Positions 1 through 10,439 of a stretch of DNA of 57,696 bases are shown here, one piece after another; positions within the stretch are counted from its first letter, which is position 1, and each line of letters opens with the position of its first letter. A program made the position numbers and the translations under genes. Where the stretch lies: the NCBI GenBank assembly GCA_018666805.1, contig JABIXB010000289.1, positions 1 through 57,696 on the forward strand, in the 5' to 3' direction. This DNA comes from Rhodospirillaceae bacterium (GTDB lineage: Bacteria > Pseudomonadota > Alphaproteobacteria > UBA828). A model generated the notes under the pieces. That model was given only the letters and a program-made list of their open reading frames with translations, did no database searches and was not told where the DNA came from.

Positions 1-28
1 GCGTCATTATTGTGTCCTCTTTTAAGTT

Positions 29-946
29 CTATTCGATGCCGGTGGCAGCCAGCGCCACGGCGATTTGTGCTGCCAGTTCGGCGTTGCCCACGGCAAGCGC
101 CTGGTTTGCCGCCAAGGTGCGCCCCTGGCTTAACGCGCCAATGCGCGACAAGAGATAAGGTGTTAGCGACTTTCCGCTCACGCCCTCGGTCGCCGCCTCC
201 ATCTCCGCCTGCTCCGTCCAAATTTGCAGGTCGTGCCAATCAATGGCGAATTCCTCGTCGATCGGGTTGACGATCAGCACGGCGCTCTCCATTGCCAGCG
301 CGTGTTGTGCACGTAATATCTCTGCTGCTTGCTCCGGTGTATCGACGCGATGTTCGAGTTTGAGGCCGCTTTCACGGGCATAAAATGCCGGGAAGCTGTC
401 GGTCCCGAAGCCGATGACAAGAACATTTTGGCTTTCGAGCACCTCCAGCGTTTTCGCCAGATCCAGGATAGACTTGGCGCCGCTGCACACGGTGGTGATC
501 GCGGTCCGTCCCAAGGCCGATAAATCGGCGGAAATATCGAACGATTTTTCACCGCCACGATGAACGCCGCCAATGCCGCCGGTGGCAAATATGTTGATCC
601 CGGCGGCAGCGGCGCAGTGGATTGTGGCGGAGACGGTCGTGCCGCCGTCCCGGCCTTCGGCAATTGCGGCGGATAGATCCTTGCGGCCGACCTTGAGCAC
701 ACCTTCGGCGCGGGCAAAATGTTCGAGCAAGGGCGCATCGCAGCCAATACGGATTTTTCCCTGGTGGACGGCGATGGTGGCGGGCGTTGCCCCTTGAGCC
801 TGTGCCGCAGCCTCCATTTTTTGCCCGGTCTCAAAGTTCTTCGGCCATGGCAGGCCGTGCGAAATCAGCGATGTTTCGAACGCGACAACCGCCCGATTCG
901 CTGCTAAGGCGGCCTGTACAGGCGGGTGAATTTGTAAATATTTCAT
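29..946 (-). CDS. psuG: Pseudouridine-5'-phosphate glycosidase (PsuG/IndA family)
   Basis: Full-length 305-aa ORF with family motifs (VAFETSLISHGLPWP, GGTTVSATIHCAAAAGINIFATGGIGGVHRGGE, VCSGAKSILDLAKTLE). Confidence 0.93.
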   Translation of the reverse strand: MKYLQIHPPVQAALAANRAVVAFETSLISHGLPWPKNFETGQKMEAAAQAQGATPATIAVHQGKIRIGCDAPLLEHFARAEGVLKVGRKDLSAAIAEGRDGGTTVSATIHCAAAAGINIFATGGIGGVHRGGEKSFDISADLSALGRTAITTVCSGAKSILDLAKTLEVLESQNVLVIGFGTDSFPAFYARESGLKLEHRVDTPEQAAEILRAQHALAMESAVLIVNPIDEEFAIDWHDLQIWTEQAEMEAATEGVSGKSLTPYLLSRIGALSQGRTLAANQALAVGNAELAAQIAVALAATGIE

Positions 947-1078
947 TCGATCAGGGCTGATTATTGTTGGGGGAACGAAATTTATTTGTTTTAATACAAT
1001 GGCTTACACAAATTACATGCCGATATACATATTTTTCATGGATTAAAGATTATTGTTTAGTTCTTTTTAATGTAAAGG

Positions 1079-1084
1079 TATAAT
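1079..1084 (+). promoter_or_regulatory. Candidate -10 box (TATAAT) upstream of the response regulator gene
   Basis: Exact TATAAT in an AT-rich intergenic region, with an 8-bp direct repeat TAATGTAA at 1068-1075 and 1084-1091. Confidence 0.35.
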
Positions 1085-1209
1085 AATGTAAGTTAATATT
1101 ACTACGGGTATTCACATTCAGGAAAAAACATCTCCGCTGCGGATAGATTTACCCGGACCTTGTTTAACCAAGTTAGCACACTCAGACCTTGTGAGAAATC
1201 GAGAGAAAT

Positions 1210-1872
1210 ATGAAATTCCTAGTCGCAGATGATCATGCCGTATTCCGTGTTGGTCTCGTCTATTTACTGCAACAACTTGATCCGGAAGCCAAAGTATCGG
1301 AAGCAAACGATTACGCCGAAGCGTTGGAAATCGCTGAGCGGGAATCCGACCTCGATCTGATCCTAGTCGATTTGCTGATGCCCGGTATCGATGGCTTTAG
1401 CGGCGTATCGAGCCTGCGGGACAAAGCCCATTCGGCGCCTATCATTGTCGTCTCGGCGCGCGAAAACCCAGCCGATGTCCAGGCATCGCTCGGGCATGGC
1501 GCGATGGGCTATTTGCCGAAATCCTCGTCTTCCGACGTGATGATAAATGCGATCCGTTTGGTGTTGTCGGGCGGCATGTATTTGCCGCCGGCGTTGCTTG
1601 GGCAGCGGGAAGGCGGCGGTGGCTCTTTGGAATCCAGCCTCAGCCAACCGCGCCTCTCCGAGCAGGTTGCGCGCAATTTGACCCGGCGCCAGCGCGATGT
1701 CATGCGCTTGCTGGCGCTTGGCCGCTCCAATAAGGCGATTGCACAGGAGCTGGAGCTGGCTGAAGGCACGGTCAAGGTGCATGTTTCCGCCATTTTCAAG
1801 GCGCTCAACGTAACCAACCGGACTGAAGCGGTAATCGTTGCCGGCAAAATCGACGCCGACGACAGCGCCTGA
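1210..1872 (+). CDS. Response regulator, REC domain plus LuxR-type HTH
   Basis: Receiver motifs (VADDHAVFRVGL, ILVDLLMPGIDG, K in GYLPKSSS) and C-terminal LuxR HTH (LTRRQRDVMRLLALGRSNKAIAQELELAEGTVKVHVSAIFKALNVTNRTEAV). Confidence 0.93.
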   Translation: MKFLVADDHAVFRVGLVYLLQQLDPEAKVSEANDYAEALEIAERESDLDLILVDLLMPGIDGFSGVSSLRDKAHSAPIIVVSARENPADVQASLGHGAMGYLPKSSSSDVMINAIRLVLSGGMYLPPALLGQREGGGGSLESSLSQPRLSEQVARNLTRRQRDVMRLLALGRSNKAIAQELELAEGTVKVHVSAIFKALNVTNRTEAVIVAGKIDADDSA

Positions 1873-1878
1873 TTTACC

Positions 1879-1939
1879 TAGAGCAGAACATGATTAAATG
1901 GCTCCGCGAAGCGGTTTCATTTTATTATGTTCCGATCTA
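1879..1939. repeat. Imperfect palindromic intergenic element, copy A
   Basis: TAGAGCAGAACATGATTAAATGGCTCCGC-gaa-GCGGTTTCATTTTATTATGTTCCGATCTA; shares sequence blocks with the copies at 16176-16239 and 16248-16314. Confidence 0.8.
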
Positions 1940-2012
1940 GCGCGCCAATTCACTTGAATATCGGCGATGTTCGGCGCACCGTAGGGTGGAAGAATTTTAA
2001 GGAGCTGTGGCG

Positions 2013-2231
2013 ATGTCTATCGTGCGGCAATTGCTGTGGGGCGCCTTCCGGCGCGCGGCTTCAGACCCAAGAGTGCAGCAGAAGGCGGTTCAAACCGCCA
2101 AGGTCGTGGACAAAAAGATGACCGAGACGGCGGACAAGGTTGTCGGTTTCGCCGCCGAGAAAGACCCGGTGCGCGAAGCCGGGCGCATGTTGGGCAAGCT
2201 GATGTCGGGCGAGAGCGAAGACAAGCGCTAG
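2013..2231 (+). CDS. Small conserved hypothetical protein
   Basis: MSIVRQLLWGAFRRAASDPRVQQKAVQTAKVVDKKM...; ATG preceded by AAGGAG; the track start at 2007 is an upstream GTG. Confidence 0.6.
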   Translation: MSIVRQLLWGAFRRAASDPRVQQKAVQTAKVVDKKMTETADKVVGFAAEKDPVREAGRMLGKLMSGESEDKR

Positions 2232-2983
2232 AGAAATATATCTCCGCCGTTCGGGCTGAGACATTGGCCGACAAAATGATCGCCCGCAGCTGACGCTAAA
2301 AATACATAAGTCGGCGCAATTTCATCGACCACGGCAAAGCGCCCGCGCGGGATTGTCTGGCGGATTGCCTCAAGGATATCGGCGTCCATGCCATCCAGAA
2401 TCGGCGTTGTCGTCGCCCCCGGCGCGACGCAATTCACATTGACCCCGCGATCGCCGATTTCGAGCGAGAGCGAGCGCGTAAAGGACACGATCGCCGCCTT
2501 GCTCGCGGTGTAGTGGGCGAGGCCGGGCGCGCCCTTATAGGCGAGCTGCGACGCGGTGTTGATGATCTTGCCATGGCCCTGGGCATACATATGCGGCAGC
2601 ACCTTGTGCGTCATGAGAAAAACGCTGCGCAAATTGACGGCAATCATCTGATCCCACATCTCGACGCTCATCTCATCGACCATGGAGGTGAGGCCAATGC
2701 CGGCATTGTTGACGAGAATATCCACATGGCCGAATTCACTTAAGAATTGATCGACCATGGCGTCGGTTTCATCGGCCTTGGAGACATCGGCCTGCATGGC
2801 GACGGCCTTGCGGCCACGTTTCTCGACCTCCGCCACCACGGCCCTCGCGTTCTCCAATTGAGAATCGTTTGGATAGTTGACCGCCACATCCGCCCCTTCG
2901 TCGGCGAATAATTGCGCCACTCTGGCGCCGATGCCGCTGCTGGCGCCGGTGATCAGGGCTGTTTTATCTTGTAGTTTTCCCAT
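2228..2983 (-). CDS. SDR family oxidoreductase
   Basis: Rossmann TGASSGIG, NNAG, YTASK catalytic motif. Confidence 0.92.
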   Translation of the reverse strand: MGKLQDKTALITGASSGIGARVAQLFADEGADVAVNYPNDSQLENARAVVAEVEKRGRKAVAMQADVSKADETDAMVDQFLSEFGHVDILVNNAGIGLTSMVDEMSVEMWDQMIAVNLRSVFLMTHKVLPHMYAQGHGKIINTASQLAYKGAPGLAHYTASKAAIVSFTRSLSLEIGDRGVNVNCVAPGATTTPILDGMDADILEAIRQTIPRGRFAVVDEIAPTYVFLASAAGDHFVGQCLSPNGGDIFL

Positions 2984-3005
2984 CGCGAATTCTCCTTCAA
3001 CGAAC

Positions 3006-4040
3006 TTAATGGCCGGATATCAGAAGTTTTTCGGCTTCCTCCTGGAAGCGTTCAAAATAGTCGAGCGTGGCTTTTTCTTCATCGATGACGTTGCGGTGTT
3101 TGAAGCAATGTACCAGATGGCCGCCGCCGATATCATCCGCATCAGGCATGCGCGCATTGCACTCGGCCTCAACGAAGGGGCAGCGGCTGGCGAGATAGCA
3201 ACCCTCGGGCAGGTCAATCGGGCTCGGTATTTCGCCCTGTAGGCTGACCTCTGAGCGCCGTTCCAAATTCGGATTGGGTAATAGGACCGATGACAACAGG
3301 CCGATGCTGTAGGGATGGCGTGGGCGGCTGAATATATCCTGCGCCGAGCCCTGTTCGACAATCATGCCCAAATACATCACTGCGACACGGTGGCTCAGGT
3401 AACGCACCGTACTGAGGTCATGCGAAATGAACAGATAGGCGGTGTTGAGCTCTTTCTGCAGGCGAATCAATAAGTCGATGATTTCCGCCCGCGCCGTTGG
3501 GTCGAGCGCCGAGGTCGGCTCGTCGAGCACGATCAATTCCGGGTCGGTGATAATGGCGCGCGCAATGCCGACACGCTGCTGTTGCCCGGCGCTAAGCTCG
3601 GCCGGATATTGGTATAACGCATCCTCGCTGAGACCAACGCGCCGGGCGATTTCACGCACCCGTTTATTGCGATCCTCGCGCTTCTCGCCGAGCGAGCGCA
3701 ACGGCTCGCCAATGGTGACACCGATACGAATACGCGGGTCGAGCGATTCCGCCGGTTCCTGGAAGACGAGTTGTATCTTGCCGCGCAGGCCGCGGCTGCG
3801 CACATTGTGCTTTTTGCCGATTTTCTCGCCGTGGAAGGATATGTCACCGCCGGTCGGATCGATCAGGCCTAGAATGCAACGCCCCACAGTGGTTTTGCCG
3901 GAGCCGGATTCGCCGACCAGGGACAGCGTCTCGCCGCGCGCCACCGTGAAGCTCACATTGTTGACCGCCTGGACGACGGAACGCGAACCGGCGATGGGAA
4001 AATGCTGGACCAGGTTTTGCACCGAGAGAACTACCGACAT
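3006..4040 (-). CDS. Peptide ABC transporter ATP-binding protein (DppF/OppF-like)
   Basis: Walker [10 protein letters not shown], signature [14 protein letters not shown], Walker [14 protein letters not shown]-terminal oligo/dipeptide-family cysteine motif. Confidence 0.93.
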   Translation of the reverse strand: MSVVLSVQNLVQHFPIAGSRSVVQAVNNVSFTVARGETLSLVGESGSGKTTVGRCILGLIDPTGGDISFHGEKIGKKHNVRSRGLRGKIQLVFQEPAESLDPRIRIGVTIGEPLRSLGEKREDRNKRVREIARRVGLSEDALYQYPAELSAGQQQRVGIARAIITDPELIVLDEPTSALDPTARAEIIDLLIRLQKELNTAYLFISHDLSTVRYLSHRVAVMYLGMIVEQGSAQDIFSRPRHPYSIGLLSSVLLPNPNLERRSEVSLQGEIPSPIDLPEGCYLASRCPFVEAECNARMPDADDIGGGHLVHCFKHRNVIDEEKATLDYFERFQEEAEKLLISGH

Positions 4041-4043
4041 GGC

Positions 4044-5030
4044 CTAACGCTCCACCGGGTGGTGGCAACGGACGCTATGCGCGTCTGTCATTTCGCGCAT
4101 ATCCGGATGTTCCGCGCGGCATTTATCGCTGGCGCGCACGCAGCGCGCGGCGAAATAGCAACCGCTTTCCGCCGCGCCCTCGAGCGCCGCATCCACCACT
4201 TTGGTCCACAGGCCGCGCAGTTTCGGATTGTGCGAAAACGCCGACAGCAACATCACGCTGTAGGGGTGCTGCGGGTTGTCGAAAAAGTTTTGCGTTGAGG
4301 CAAGCTCGACGATTTCGCCGGCGTAAATAATTGCGACCTGATGGCAATAATGCGCCGTGATGCCGATATCGCGGGTGATGAACAGCATCGAGGCGCCCTG
4401 CTGTTGCACCAAATCCTGCAACAGCTCCAACACCTGGGTTTGCACGGTCACATCAAGGCCGCTGGTGGCGTCGTCGGAGATGATAAAGCGCGGCGAGCAT
4501 ATCAGCGCGATTGCCATGACGACGCGCTGTGCCATGCCGCCGCTCAGTTCATGCGGATAGGCTTTGAAGCGCCGCGTTGGATCGGGGATCTGCACCGCCT
4601 CCAGCATCGCCATCGCCATCTTTTTGGCTTCCTTGCGCGGCAGCGAGAGATGATAGCGCGCGACATTGGCGATCTGCATGCCGACGGTCACGAGCGGATT
4701 GAGCTCGGTGCGCGGGTTGGGGATCACCATGGCGATATCGTTGCCCCTGAGGGCGCGCAATTCTTCTTCGCCGAGCGTCGCCAAATCGCGCCCGTCATAT
4801 TCGATCCGTCCACTGTCAACGCGGCCCGGGCGCGAGATCAATTGCATGATCGAGCGGGCCAAGGTGGTTTTGCCGGAACCTGATTCGCCGACCAGGCCAA
4901 TGATTTCGCCTTCGCGCACTTTGAGGTCGATGCCTCTGAGGGCGCGCACCGGGTCGGTCTCGTACACAGGATAAGAGACATTCAGACCCTCAATATTGAG
5001 GATCGTGCCGGCTGCCGAGTTTTCCGCCAC
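4044..5030 (-). CDS. Peptide ABC transporter ATP-binding protein (DppD/OppD-like)
   Basis: [40 protein letters not shown]. Start placed at GTG (5030-5028, [16 protein letters not shown]); the longer track ORF reads out of frame through the permease gene. Confidence 0.88.
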   Translation of the reverse strand: MAENSAAGTILNIEGLNVSYPVYETDPVRALRGIDLKVREGEIIGLVGESGSGKTTLARSIMQLISRPGRVDSGRIEYDGRDLATLGEEELRALRGNDIAMVIPNPRTELNPLVTVGMQIANVARYHLSLPRKEAKKMAMAMLEAVQIPDPTRRFKAYPHELSGGMAQRVVMAIALICSPRFIISDDATSGLDVTVQTQVLELLQDLVQQQGASMLFITRDIGITAHYCHQVAIIYAGEIVELASTQNFFDNPQHPYSVMLLSAFSHNPKLRGLWTKVVDAALEGAAESGCYFAARCVRASDKCRAEHPDMREMTDAHSVRCHHPVER

Positions 5031-5032
5031 GC

Positions 5033-6046
5033 TCAACCTCTTACTCTCGGGTCGATGGCAAAATAAATCAAATCGACGATGAGATAGATGATGAGCGAGA
5101 GCACGGCGGCGAAGAAGACGAAGCCGAGCACCGGATTGATGTCGGCATTGAGCACGCCCTGCACGGCATATTGTCCGGCGCCGCCCCAACTGAAGACGAT
5201 TTCGACCAGCACCGCGCCGCCAATAAGAAAGCCGTACAGCACGCTGACGATGGTCACGACCGAGGGCAGCGAATTGCGCAGGGCATGGCGGATGATGATC
5301 GATTTGGGCAGGCCGCACATTTCCTCGTAGCGGCTGTAATCGGATTCAAGCATGCGGTCCATGGTCGACTGTGTCATTTTGAGAATCGGCCCGCCGCTGA
5401 TCAGGCCGAGCGTCACCACTGGCAGGATTAGATGCCCGGCGGCGGAGCCGAGCGCCGCCCAATTGCCGTCCAACAGGCTGTCGATCAGAAGCGCGCCGGT
5501 CACCGTTGGCGGCGCGATGGTGAAAAAATCGAGCCGGCCGAGCGGCGGCGGCACCCAGCCGAGAATCGTATAGAAGAAGAAGATCAACACCAGGGCGAGC
5601 CAGAAATCCGGCAGGGCGCCAGCGAGCAGGCCGTAATAATCGGAGAATTTCGCCAGGATACCGCGCTTGAGATAAGCCGCGCCGACGCCAAGCGGCACGC
5701 CGATCAGGAGGCCGAGAATAAGGCCGAGGGTGATCAGCTCAAGTGTTGCCGGCATGCGCAGGAAGAGGTCCTCGGTCACCGGCCGGGTGGTTTGCCACGA
5801 GCGGCCAAGATCGCCGTGCAGCACCAAATTCTTGATATAGATATAAAACTGCTCCACCAGCGATAGGTTGAGGCCCATTTCGTTGCGCAGTTCGGTCAGC
5901 GTTGCTTCGGTGGCGAGCGGCCCAAGCATCATCACAGCCGGGTCGCCGGGGATGAGTTTTACGAGAAAGAAGCTGACCAGGATGATGCCGAACAGTTGCG
6001 GCCCGATGAACAGCATGCGTTTGCCGATATAGCGAACGACCCGCAT
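5033..6046 (-). CDS. Peptide ABC transporter permease (DppB/OppB-like)
   Basis: Multiple TM segments; start placed at MRVVRYIGKRMLFIGPQLFGI; family motifs PGDPAV and C-terminal DLIYFAIDPRVRG. Confidence 0.92.
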   Translation of the reverse strand: MRVVRYIGKRMLFIGPQLFGIILVSFFLVKLIPGDPAVMMLGPLATEATLTELRNEMGLNLSLVEQFYIYIKNLVLHGDLGRSWQTTRPVTEDLFLRMPATLELITLGLILGLLIGVPLGVGAAYLKRGILAKFSDYYGLLAGALPDFWLALVLIFFFYTILGWVPPPLGRLDFFTIAPPTVTGALLIDSLLDGNWAALGSAAGHLILPVVTLGLISGGPILKMTQSTMDRMLESDYSRYEEMCGLPKSIIIRHALRNSLPSVVTIVSVLYGFLIGGAVLVEIVFSWGGAGQYAVQGVLNADINPVLGFVFFAAVLSLIIYLIVDLIYFAIDPRVRG

Positions 6047-6047
6047 G

Positions 6048-7010
6048 TCAGGCTTCCTTGGTGCGGCGTTGGCGCATGGTGCCAGCCATGGCACGGCGCC
6101 GCGCCGGGTCGGCCAACACCTCGATGCTGGCGCCGACCAAAGCGAAACCGAACACCGTTACCGCGAGCGCGATGCCGGGGAAGACGGACGGCCACCACTG
6201 GCCGGTGATGATATTTTGGAAGCCCATGGCAATCATGCTGCCCCATTCGGGCGTCGGCGCGACGACGCCGGCGCCGACAAAGCTGAGGCCCGCCGTGAGC
6301 AGCACCGACCAGCCGATATTGACCGAAAGCTGGGCCAGCACCGGGGCCATCGAATTGGGAATGACATGGCGCAGGATGATGTAGCGGTCGGGCGTGCCGG
6401 CGACGTAGGACGCCTCGACGAAGCGCATGCGCCGGATCGACATCACCTGGGAGCGCATCAAGCGGAGATAGATCGGGATATTCAAAAAGGCGATGGCGGC
6501 GATGATGCTTTGCAGGCTCTGGCCGAATATCGCCACCAGGGCGATGGCGAAGACGAACACCGGAAAAGCCTGCAGCACATCGGCCGAGCGCATGACGAAA
6601 CCGGAAAAGAAGCTCGGCACGCCGCCGACCTCCTGGTAATAGCCAACCGTGGCGCCGATCAGCGAACCGACGATGGCGGAGATTGCCGTGCCGGCGATGG
6701 CGATGGTGAGGTCGATTCTGGGCGCGTAGATGATGCGCGTGAAAATATCCATGCCGGTCGCGTCGGTGCCGAGCAGGTGGCGCCAACTGGGCGGCTGGAG
6801 AAAATCGACCGGATTTGCCGTTTCCGGCGGATAGGGCGCGATCAGCGGCGCGAAGATTGCCAATACAACAACCCCCACGACGATGCCGTAGCCCACCGCA
6901 AACAGCGGGCGGGCGCGGAGAACGTCCAAAAGATAGCGTAAGGCCCGCAAAAAGGCCTGTACGCGCTCGCTCGTCGTGCGCGGGTGATGTCCCGCCGAAA
7001 TATTGCTCAT
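6048..7010 (-). CDS. Peptide ABC transporter permease (DppC/OppC-like)
   Basis: Family motifs LLGTDATGMDIFTRIIYAPRIDL and the GASIEVLADPARRR tail. Confidence 0.92.
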   Translation of the reverse strand: MSNISAGHHPRTTSERVQAFLRALRYLLDVLRARPLFAVGYGIVVGVVVLAIFAPLIAPYPPETANPVDFLQPPSWRHLLGTDATGMDIFTRIIYAPRIDLTIAIAGTAISAIVGSLIGATVGYYQEVGGVPSFFSGFVMRSADVLQAFPVFVFAIALVAIFGQSLQSIIAAIAFLNIPIYLRLMRSQVMSIRRMRFVEASYVAGTPDRYIILRHVIPNSMAPVLAQLSVNIGWSVLLTAGLSFVGAGVVAPTPEWGSMIAMGFQNIITGQWWPSVFPGIALAVTVFGFALVGASIEVLADPARRRAMAGTMRQRRTKEA

Positions 7011-7074
7011 ATGCAGAATGCGCCAAGCTGCCGGGCCACCACGGGGGCGGCCCGGCGTATCTCCGGCGGCTTAC

Positions 7075-8742
7075 TTAACTCGCGCGGTAGAAGTCCTGGA
7101 AGCGGATATTGTTCGACGTGTAGTAGGTCCACCCCATGAGATCGGCGGCGCGCGCCATGGTGTAATTCGGTTTCACGACGAATACCCAGGGCGCCTCCCG
7201 CATGACGTGCTTTTGCACCTCGTCCATCATTTCCAGGCGGGCGGCCATATCGGCGGTCCGCGCCGCTCCGTCGATCAATTCGTCAACCCGGGCGTTTTCG
7301 TAGTTGCTGTAGTTGATGAAGGATTTGGAGTGGAAGTAGAGATTCATCGAGTAGCCCGGATCGGGGCACCACGGTGAATCGACATAGAAGATCATCGGCT
7401 GTTTGCGCTCGGTGACATTATTGTAGAACGTCGCCGCCGGAACCTTCTTGAGTTCCAGATTGACGCCGATCTCCCTGAGCGCGCTTTGATAGAGAATGGC
7501 CGTCGGCTCCTGCACCGGATCGCCCGCATTGTAGGCCAGGCTGGTGGAGAAACCGTCGCCCAGACCCGCGCCCTTGAGAAGTTCGCGCGCATGCTCCAGA
7601 TCCTGCTTGCCGTACTCCCAATAGGCCTTGTTGTAGCCAGGATAGATATCCGGCATGCAGGCCGTAAGCGGGTCCGCGAGATCCTGGAACACGGTCTTGA
7701 TGACCTGTTCCTGCGGGAAAGCGAAATTCATCGCCCGGCGAACGTCGATGCTGTCGAATGGTTCGATCTTGGCATTGAGTTCGATCCAGATCATGAAGGT
7801 CGATGGAACCGTCTCGACCGCCACGTTGGGTGCATTTCTGAGCTGAATGATTTCCAGCGGCTGGACATATTGCGCAATATCGACGGCACCACCCTGTAGC
7901 AACTGCACCCGGTTGGCGGATGTCGGCACTTCCTTGAAAATGACATTTTCCATGGCCGGCTCACCGCCGTAATAATCGGCCCGGCCCTTATAGACCGCTT
8001 GCTGGCCGCGCACGAGAGAGGCCAGCTCATAGGGTCCGTAGCCCGCCGAATTATTTTCCAGGAAGCCTCTACCCCACGGGTCATCGTCGGTCGCGACTTC
8101 CTTCAATTTGGTCGAATCGTAAATCGGGTTATAAAGGTTGGGTTGTAGCTTCAGCAGCAGCGGGTTGGGGTTATCCAGATTGAAGGAAACCGTATGACTG
8201 CCCTCGGCCTTGACTTGCTCGGGCCGCTTCAAACTGATGGTGTTTGCGTAAAAGCCACCGATCGCGCCGAGCGCCAGTTTGCGGTGCCAGGTCCAGACCA
8301 CGTCTTCAGCGGTCAACTCGTTGCCCCAATTGCTCTTCACGCCCTTGCGCATATGGAATTTGACCCAGGTGCCGTTAGGATCGATTTCCCAGCTTTCAGC
8401 CAATTTTCCCACCAAATTCACGCCGCCCGGCTTGTCGGGATAATCGGTAATGTCCTCGCGCGACGCGGTGGGAACGCGGGCATCGGGTTTTTTCTCGAAC
8501 GCAACCAGCGAATCATAGAGACAGGCCACGGCTTCGAAGGTGCCGAGGCTGACGTCATATTCCGAATCGAGGCTTTGCGGCGTTGCCGGCGCGGCGACCA
8601 CCATGGTGTTGGAGCGGTCCTGCGCTTGCGACTGGCCGAGCGTAAGCGCGCCCGGCGCCATCGCGGCGCCGGCGGCCACGGCGGAACCCTTGAGCACGCT
8701 GCGGCGGCTGATTTTAAAAGTGCTGTTATCCTGTTTCGACAT
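7075..8742 (-). CDS. Peptide ABC transporter substrate-binding protein (SBP_bac_5), Tat-like signal
   Basis: N-terminus SRRSVLKGSAVAAGAAMAPGALTLG; SBP family 5 features (LAESWEIDPNGTWVKFHMRKGVKS, DVRRAMNFAF). Confidence 0.93.
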   Translation of the reverse strand: MSKQDNSTFKISRRSVLKGSAVAAGAAMAPGALTLGQSQAQDRSNTMVVAAPATPQSLDSEYDVSLGTFEAVACLYDSLVAFEKKPDARVPTASREDITDYPDKPGGVNLVGKLAESWEIDPNGTWVKFHMRKGVKSNWGNELTAEDVVWTWHRKLALGAIGGFYANTISLKRPEQVKAEGSHTVSFNLDNPNPLLLKLQPNLYNPIYDSTKLKEVATDDDPWGRGFLENNSAGYGPYELASLVRGQQAVYKGRADYYGGEPAMENVIFKEVPTSANRVQLLQGGAVDIAQYVQPLEIIQLRNAPNVAVETVPSTFMIWIELNAKIEPFDSIDVRRAMNFAFPQEQVIKTVFQDLADPLTACMPDIYPGYNKAYWEYGKQDLEHARELLKGAGLGDGFSTSLAYNAGDPVQEPTAILYQSALREIGVNLELKKVPAATFYNNVTERKQPMIFYVDSPWCPDPGYSMNLYFHSKSFINYSNYENARVDELIDGAARTADMAARLEMMDEVQKHVMREAPWVFVVKPNYTMARAADLMGWTYYTSNNIRFQDFYRAS

Positions 8743-8959
8743 GATATTCTCCTTATTGCTCCCGTTATTTCTGAGACGGCGTCTTTCCGGTCGCGGAAAG
8801 AATAAGATTCAACGCTCGAATATAATAGCTAGGTCAATGGTCGGAGTAGGCTATGGCGAGAGGCAATCTTTTCATGCATCCAAGTTTGTGACATCTCTTT
8901 TTTTACTTCAGTGAATAATTCTTTCCCTCCTTTAGCGGAACGCATCCACTCGGACAAAA

Positions 8960-10162
8960 ATGAGCGAAAACGATAAACCACGGAATTCCGGTGGCCTCCC
9001 CATTCTCGCCTACGGCTTCCGGCCGTTTTTCTTTTTGGCCGGCGTGCATGGCTTGGTGGCGATCCTCCTGTGGCTGGCGATTCAGGTTGATAGCTTGAGT
9101 TCGCCGGGCCATTGGCCGGGCGCCACTTGGCATGGCCATGAGATGCTGTTCGGCTATGCGCCGGCGGTGTTGGCCGGATTCCTTCTCACTGCGGTGCCGA
9201 ATTGGATCGGCGTGCCGCCGGTCAGGCGCGCACCGCTAGCGGCACTGGTGGTGCTTTGGCTCGCCGGGCGGGCGGCGGTGGCGCTGGCCGGGCATTTGCC
9301 GGTCCTCGTGGTGACGATTGTCGATGCCGCATTCCTGCCGGCCCTGATGCTGCTCCTGCTGCCGCCGCTGATCGCGCACAAGAAGTGGCGCAACGTCATC
9401 TTCGTCGTTCCGCTCAGCGCCCTGACATTGACCAATCTGGCGCTTCATTTCAGCGTTGCCGGCGAGCTTGACGTGTTGCCGCGCGACGCCTTCATCGTCG
9501 CCACCGGCCTTTTGGTCCTGTTCATCACCGTCATGGGCGGGCGGATTATTCCCTCTTTTACCGCCAATGTGTTGCGCGCACGCGGCGAGACGCCGGGCCT
9601 GCGCAATTATGCCCCGCTCAATTTTTTCGCCATTGGCTCGCTCGCCGCGATGATCGTCGCCGATGCCGTGGCGCCGCTCTCTTATGTGGGCGCGGCGCTT
9701 TCCCTGCTGGCGGCGCTTGCCGGCGTGGCGCGGGTCTCCGGCTGGGGCTGGCGGCGGATATTGGACGATCCACTGCTGTGGATTTTGCATGCCGCCTATC
9801 TCTCCCTTGCTGTCGGTTTGGCGCTGAAGGGGGTGTCCGCACTGACCGACGCGCTGCCGCTCGATGTCGGCCTCCATATGTTGACCATCGGCGCTGTCGG
9901 GCTGATGACCTATGGCGTCATGACGCGCGTCATTCTCGGCCATACCGGGCGCACCATAAAACTTCGCCCCTCTATCCTCACCGCCTATTTTATTCTCCTC
10001 GCGGCTTTGGTCCTGCGTCTTATCGCCCCGTTTCTGCCGGATCATCTTTATAACGGCGATGTTCACCTCTCGGGCGGGCTGTGGTCGGCGGCGTTCGTCC
10101 TCTTTTTGATTGTCTATGCGCCGATGCTGTGGCGCGCTCGCCCGGACGGCAAACGCGGCTGA
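8960..10162 (+). CDS. NnrS family membrane protein
   Basis: Start ILAYGFRPFFFLAGVHG and WHGHEMLFGYAPAVLAGFLLTAVPNW are characteristic NnrS motifs; 12 or so TM segments. Confidence 0.92.
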   Translation: MSENDKPRNSGGLPILAYGFRPFFFLAGVHGLVAILLWLAIQVDSLSSPGHWPGATWHGHEMLFGYAPAVLAGFLLTAVPNWIGVPPVRRAPLAALVVLWLAGRAAVALAGHLPVLVVTIVDAAFLPALMLLLLPPLIAHKKWRNVIFVVPLSALTLTNLALHFSVAGELDVLPRDAFIVATGLLVLFITVMGGRIIPSFTANVLRARGETPGLRNYAPLNFFAIGSLAAMIVADAVAPLSYVGAALSLLAALAGVARVSGWGWRRILDDPLLWILHAAYLSLAVGLALKGVSALTDALPLDVGLHMLTIGAVGLMTYGVMTRVILGHTGRTIKLRPSILTAYFILLAALVLRLIAPFLPDHLYNGDVHLSGGLWSAAFVLFLIVYAPMLWRARPDGKRG

Positions 10163-10223
10163 GACATCCTGTAAGGGTTGGGCTACATTAGCGGGCGCGC
10201 AGAATATCAATAAGAGGTGGGAC

Positions 10224-10439
10224 ATGAACGCACGAAGCCCGATTAAGGCTGAAACCCTGAAATCCGTCTCCGCTGAACTTGCCGGCCAGCCGATCAGCAG
10301 CGAGAAGGCGGCGGCCCATGCCGAGATATTCGAAAACATCATGCAGATGATCGAGACCCTGCGTGAGCTGCCGATCAAGGATGTCGAGCCCGCCGTGATC
10401 TTTCGCCCGGTCGAGCGCGACGGGGAGGATTCGGCATGA
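10224..10439 (+). CDS. Small AtzG/GatC-like protein
   Basis: About 71 aa, overlapping the downstream amidase start (ATGA); the size and C-terminus ('PAVIFRPVERD') fit AtzG-like partners of amidases. Confidence 0.65.
   Translation: MNARSPIKAETLKSVSAELAGQPISSEKAAAHAEIFENIMQMIETLRELPIKDVEPAVIFRPVERDGEDSA

Noticed and set aside
5031-5318. N-terminal extension of the DppD-like ORF
   Set aside because: Overlaps the DppB coding region in another frame; a GTG at 5030 gives a standard N-terminus.
5959-7026. 355-aa minus-strand ORF and 298-aa plus-strand ORF (6045-6941)
   Set aside because: Out-of-frame shadows of the DppC-like permease, with His/Arg-rich nonsense translation.
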